Origin: Actinomycetota bacterium
Lineage (GTDB): Bacteria; Actinomycetota; Acidimicrobiia; IMCC26256; BP-133
DNA: 8,052 nucleotides
Reading direction: 5' to 3'
NCBI GenBank assembly: GCA_030838815.1
Contig: JAUZEX010000934.1
Coordinates: 1 to 8,052, forward strand
Below the pieces are notes generated by a model. It did not search any database. It had not been told where the DNA came from and was given only the letters and a program-made list of their open reading frames with translations. Below are positions 6,111-8,052 of this stretch, in pieces. Positions within the stretch are counted from its first letter, which is position 1. Every line of letters begins with the position of its first letter. A program made the translations under genes and the position numbers.

Positions 6111-8052
6111 GCGACCCGTCGGAGCCGCGCCAGCACCCGCGCACCATCGGCTGGATCGGGACGACCGCCCTCGGGATGGGCGGCAGCAACCAGAGCCTGT
6201 TCCTGATCTCGGCCCTCCTCGTCGCCCAGGGCAGCGCCGCCGTTCCCCTGCTGGTCGTCGGCCTGCTGCTCAGCTGGGCCGCGCTGCCGGGGTGGACGGA
6301 GCTGATCATGATGTGGCCCGACCGGGTCGGCGGTATCGCCGCCACTTGCGCCGAGGCCTTCCGCCCCTACAGCCCCGTCCTCGCCAACCTGACCGGCACC
6401 TGCTACTGGTGGGGCTGGGTCCCGACCTGCGGCCTGACGGCGATCCTGTCCGCCTCGGCGCTGCACCAGTGGTACCTGCCGTGGATGCCGGTGAAGCTCC
6501 TGGCCGTCATCATCGTGGCGACCTTCACGGCGCTCAACCTGGCCGGCATGAAGCGGGTCACCCGGGTGGCGGTGGTCATCGCCTGCGGGTCGGCGGCGCT
6601 GGCGTTCCTGTCCGGCGTGGTGCCGGTGCTGACCGGCCATGTCGACTGGCAGCAGGCCTCGTCATTCCACCTCGAGACGCCGTTCAAGGGCCTCTTCGGT
6701 GGCATCACGAGCGCCATGGCCGGCCTGTACCTGATCGGCTTCGCCGCCCCCGCCTTCGAGGCGGCCTCCTGCCACGTCGGGGAGACGCTCGACCCGGAGA
6801 AGAACGTCCCCCGGGCCATGTTCGCCAGCGCCTGGATGGCGACGCTGTACTTCCTGGTGCTGCCCGTCGTCTGGCTGGGTGTGCTCGGCCCGACGTCGAT
6901 CGGGGGCAACGGCGAGGCCAACGTCCTCGCCCATGTGCTCGGCCCCACGTTCGCCCCGGTGTTCGGCAGCGCGGCCAAGGCGGCGGCCATCTGGTTCATG
7001 GTCCTCAACATGTTCCACGGGACGCTGACGCCCCTCACCGGCGCCGCCCGGACGCTGTCGCAGCTGTCGGAGGACGGGCTGCTGCCCCGTATCCTGGCCC
7101 GCCGTTCCCGCACCGACGCCCCCTGGGTGGCCAGCCTGCTGACGGCGGGGATGGCGACGCTGTTCCTCCTCGGCGGCGACCCGGTGTGGGTCATCGCCGC
7201 GGCCAACTTCACCTACCTGATCGGCATCGCCCTGCCCAGCGTGGCCGTGTGGCTGTTGCGGCGCAACGAACCCGACCGGGCCCGGCCCTACCGGGCCCCC
7301 CGGGGCACGATCGTGCTCGGCGTGATCTCCGGCGGGGTGTGGCTCCTGACGACGGTGCTGGGTTTCGAGCAGTTCGGCCTGCCCACCGTGCTGTTCGGGC
7401 TCACCCTGGCCTACTCGGGGGCGGCGGCGTTCGCCTGGCGGAAGTGGAGGGACAACCGGGGCCAACCCCGCCGGGTCAAGCGATCGCTGCACCTGAAGCT
7501 GACCGGGGCCATGGTGGCCGTCCTCCTCCTTGACGGCGCCGGCTACCTGATCGCCGTGTCGTCGGTGCGGCCCGGCGACTCGGCCATGAAAACCGTCCTG
7601 CAGGACATCTTCGTGGCCGTGGCGCTGGTGACCATCACCGTCGGCCTCGTGCTGCCGGGCATGATCGCCCACGCCGCCACGCAGGTGGCCGCCGCCGCCG
7701 ACAAGCTGGCCACCGGCACGCTGGCCGACCTCACCCGGGCCATGGGGGCCCTCGCCGACGGCGACCTCGCCGCCGCCCGGGCCCGGGTCGACACCACCCA
7801 CGTCGACGTCCACTCCACCGACGAGGTCGGAGCGATGGCCGTCAGCTTCAACACGATCCTCGACGAGGCGGCCCGGGCGGCCGTGTCCCTCGACGGCGCC
7901 CGGGAGGCGCTGCGCTCCCATCGCGACCAGCTCTCCTACCAGGCGCTCCACGATCCCCTCACCGACCTCCCGAACCGGGTTCTGTTCGCCGACCGGCTGC
8001 ACCACGCCCTGGAGAAGCTCGAGCGCCGGCCGGGGTTACTGGCCGTCCTCTT
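6107..8052 (+). CDS. APC-family permease fused to HAMP and GGDEF (3'-truncated)
   Basis: 648 residues are visible and no stop occurs before the window ends. Residues 10-445 form an APC-superfamily (AA_permease_2-like) transporter with about 12 helices: glycine-rich helix 1 (GMGGSNQSLF, 23-32), FEAASCHVGETLDPEKNVPRA (217-237, the family's E...DP.RNIPRA signature after helix 6), SEDGLLPRILARR (321-333) and RPYRAP (393-398). Then come two extra helices (about 462-484 and 500-521) joined by a loop of roughly 15 residues, a HAMP-like linker (about 520-595, with DEVGAMAVSFNTIL at 572-585), a short coil, and the beginning of a GGDEF domain (SYQALHDPLTDLPNRVLFADRL, from about 610). That stretch closely parallels the GGDEF start in the 2578-5331 gene. 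The GGDEF catalytic motif, and any EAL, lie beyond the window. ATG 6107 overlaps the upstream stop; GGTGGA at 6092-6097 is a modest ribosome site. Likely a transporter-type receptor controlling c-di-GMP; substrate unknown (amino acid or amine). Confidence 0.92.
   Translation, partial: MSDPSEPRQHPRTIGWIGTTALGMGGSNQSLFLISALLVAQGSAAVPLLVVGLLLSWAALPGWTELIMMWPDRVGGIAATCAEAFRPYSPVLANLTGTCYWWGWVPTCGLTAILSASALHQWYLPWMPVKLLAVIIVATFTALNLAGMKRVTRVAVVIACGSAALAFLSGVVPVLTGHVDWQQASSFHLETPFKGLFGGITSAMAGLYLIGFAAPAFEAASCHVGETLDPEKNVPRAMFASAWMATLYFLVLPVVWLGVLGPTSIGGNGEANVLAHVLGPTFAPVFGSAAKAAAIWFMVLNMFHGTLTPLTGAARTLSQLSEDGLLPRILARRSRTDAPWVASLLTAGMATLFLLGGDPVWVIAAANFTYLIGIALPSVAVWLLRRNEPDRARPYRAPRGTIVLGVISGGVWLLTTVLGFEQFGLPTVLFGLTLAYSGAAAFAWRKWRDNRGQPRRVKRSLHLKLTGAMVAVLLLDGAGYLIAVSSVRPGDSAMKTVLQDIFVAVALVTITVGLVLPGMIAHAATQVAAAADKLATGTLADLTRAMGALADGDLAAARARVDTTHVDVHSTDEVGAMAVSFNTILDEAARAAVSLDGAREALRSHRDQLSYQALHDPLTDLPNRVLFADRLHHALEKLERRPGLLAVL

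Noticed and set aside
6292..7533. Plus-strand open frame (413 codons) in another phase of the permease gene
   Set aside because: Arg/Pro/Gly-rich shadow; the frame starting at 6107 gives the membrane protein with APC motifs.
6662..8005. Minus-strand open frame (447 codons) opposite the permease fusion
   Set aside because: Repetitive Gly/His/Gln/Val composition without motifs; the plus strand encodes APC, HAMP and GGDEF signatures.
1..8052. tRNA, rRNA, CRISPR array, insertion sequence or attachment site
   Set aside because: No cloverleaf-like or ribosomal segments, no regularly spaced repeats, and no transposase or integrase motifs seen on either strand.

Overview
The window is very GC-rich (G/C dominates third codon positions) and all recognisable genes lie on the + strand, packed closely. 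The actinobacterial-style PII protein (112 residues, ending in ...GADAL), the GTG starts and the large PAS/GGDEF/EAL protein suggest a high-GC actinomycete. A member of Acidimicrobiia or a relative is my guess, based on the abundance of such multidomain c-di-GMP proteins there; this is inference and cannot be proved from the window.

Layout. (1) 3-752: C-terminal two thirds of an Amt ammonium transporter. It is followed by a hairpin/tandem-repeat spacer and (2) 812-1150: a complete GlnK/GlnB-type PII protein, the classic ammonium uptake and nitrogen-sensing pair. (3) 1194-2372: a lipoprotein of the soluble glucose/sorbosone dehydrogenase (PQQ-type beta-propeller) family. (4) 2373-2577: a 205-base non-coding region with two hairpins/inverted repeats and a weak promoter-like pair. 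(5) 2578-5331: a 917-residue PAS-PAS-GGDEF-EAL protein with an added C-terminal histidine-kinase-type ATPase domain. (6) 5328-6110: an unrecognised seven-helix membrane protein. (7) 6107-8052, running off the window: an APC-superfamily amino-acid permease fused to two further membrane helices, a HAMP-like linker and the beginning of a GGDEF domain.

Genes 5-7 overlap by 4 bases at each junction (GTGA, ATGA), so they look like one translationally coupled operon. Its products would be a soluble c-di-GMP synthase/hydrolase with an ATPase module, a 7TM protein with an extracytoplasmic histidine cluster, and a transporter-shaped receptor with a cytoplasmic c-di-GMP output domain. My working hypothesis is a 'transceptor' system in which amino-acid or amine transport/occupancy is read out as c-di-GMP. 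Its position downstream of amt-glnK would fit a nitrogen/nutrient theme, but that link rests on proximity only. The permease-HAMP-GGDEF fusion and the DHp-less ATPase on a GGDEF-EAL protein are the most interesting items here.
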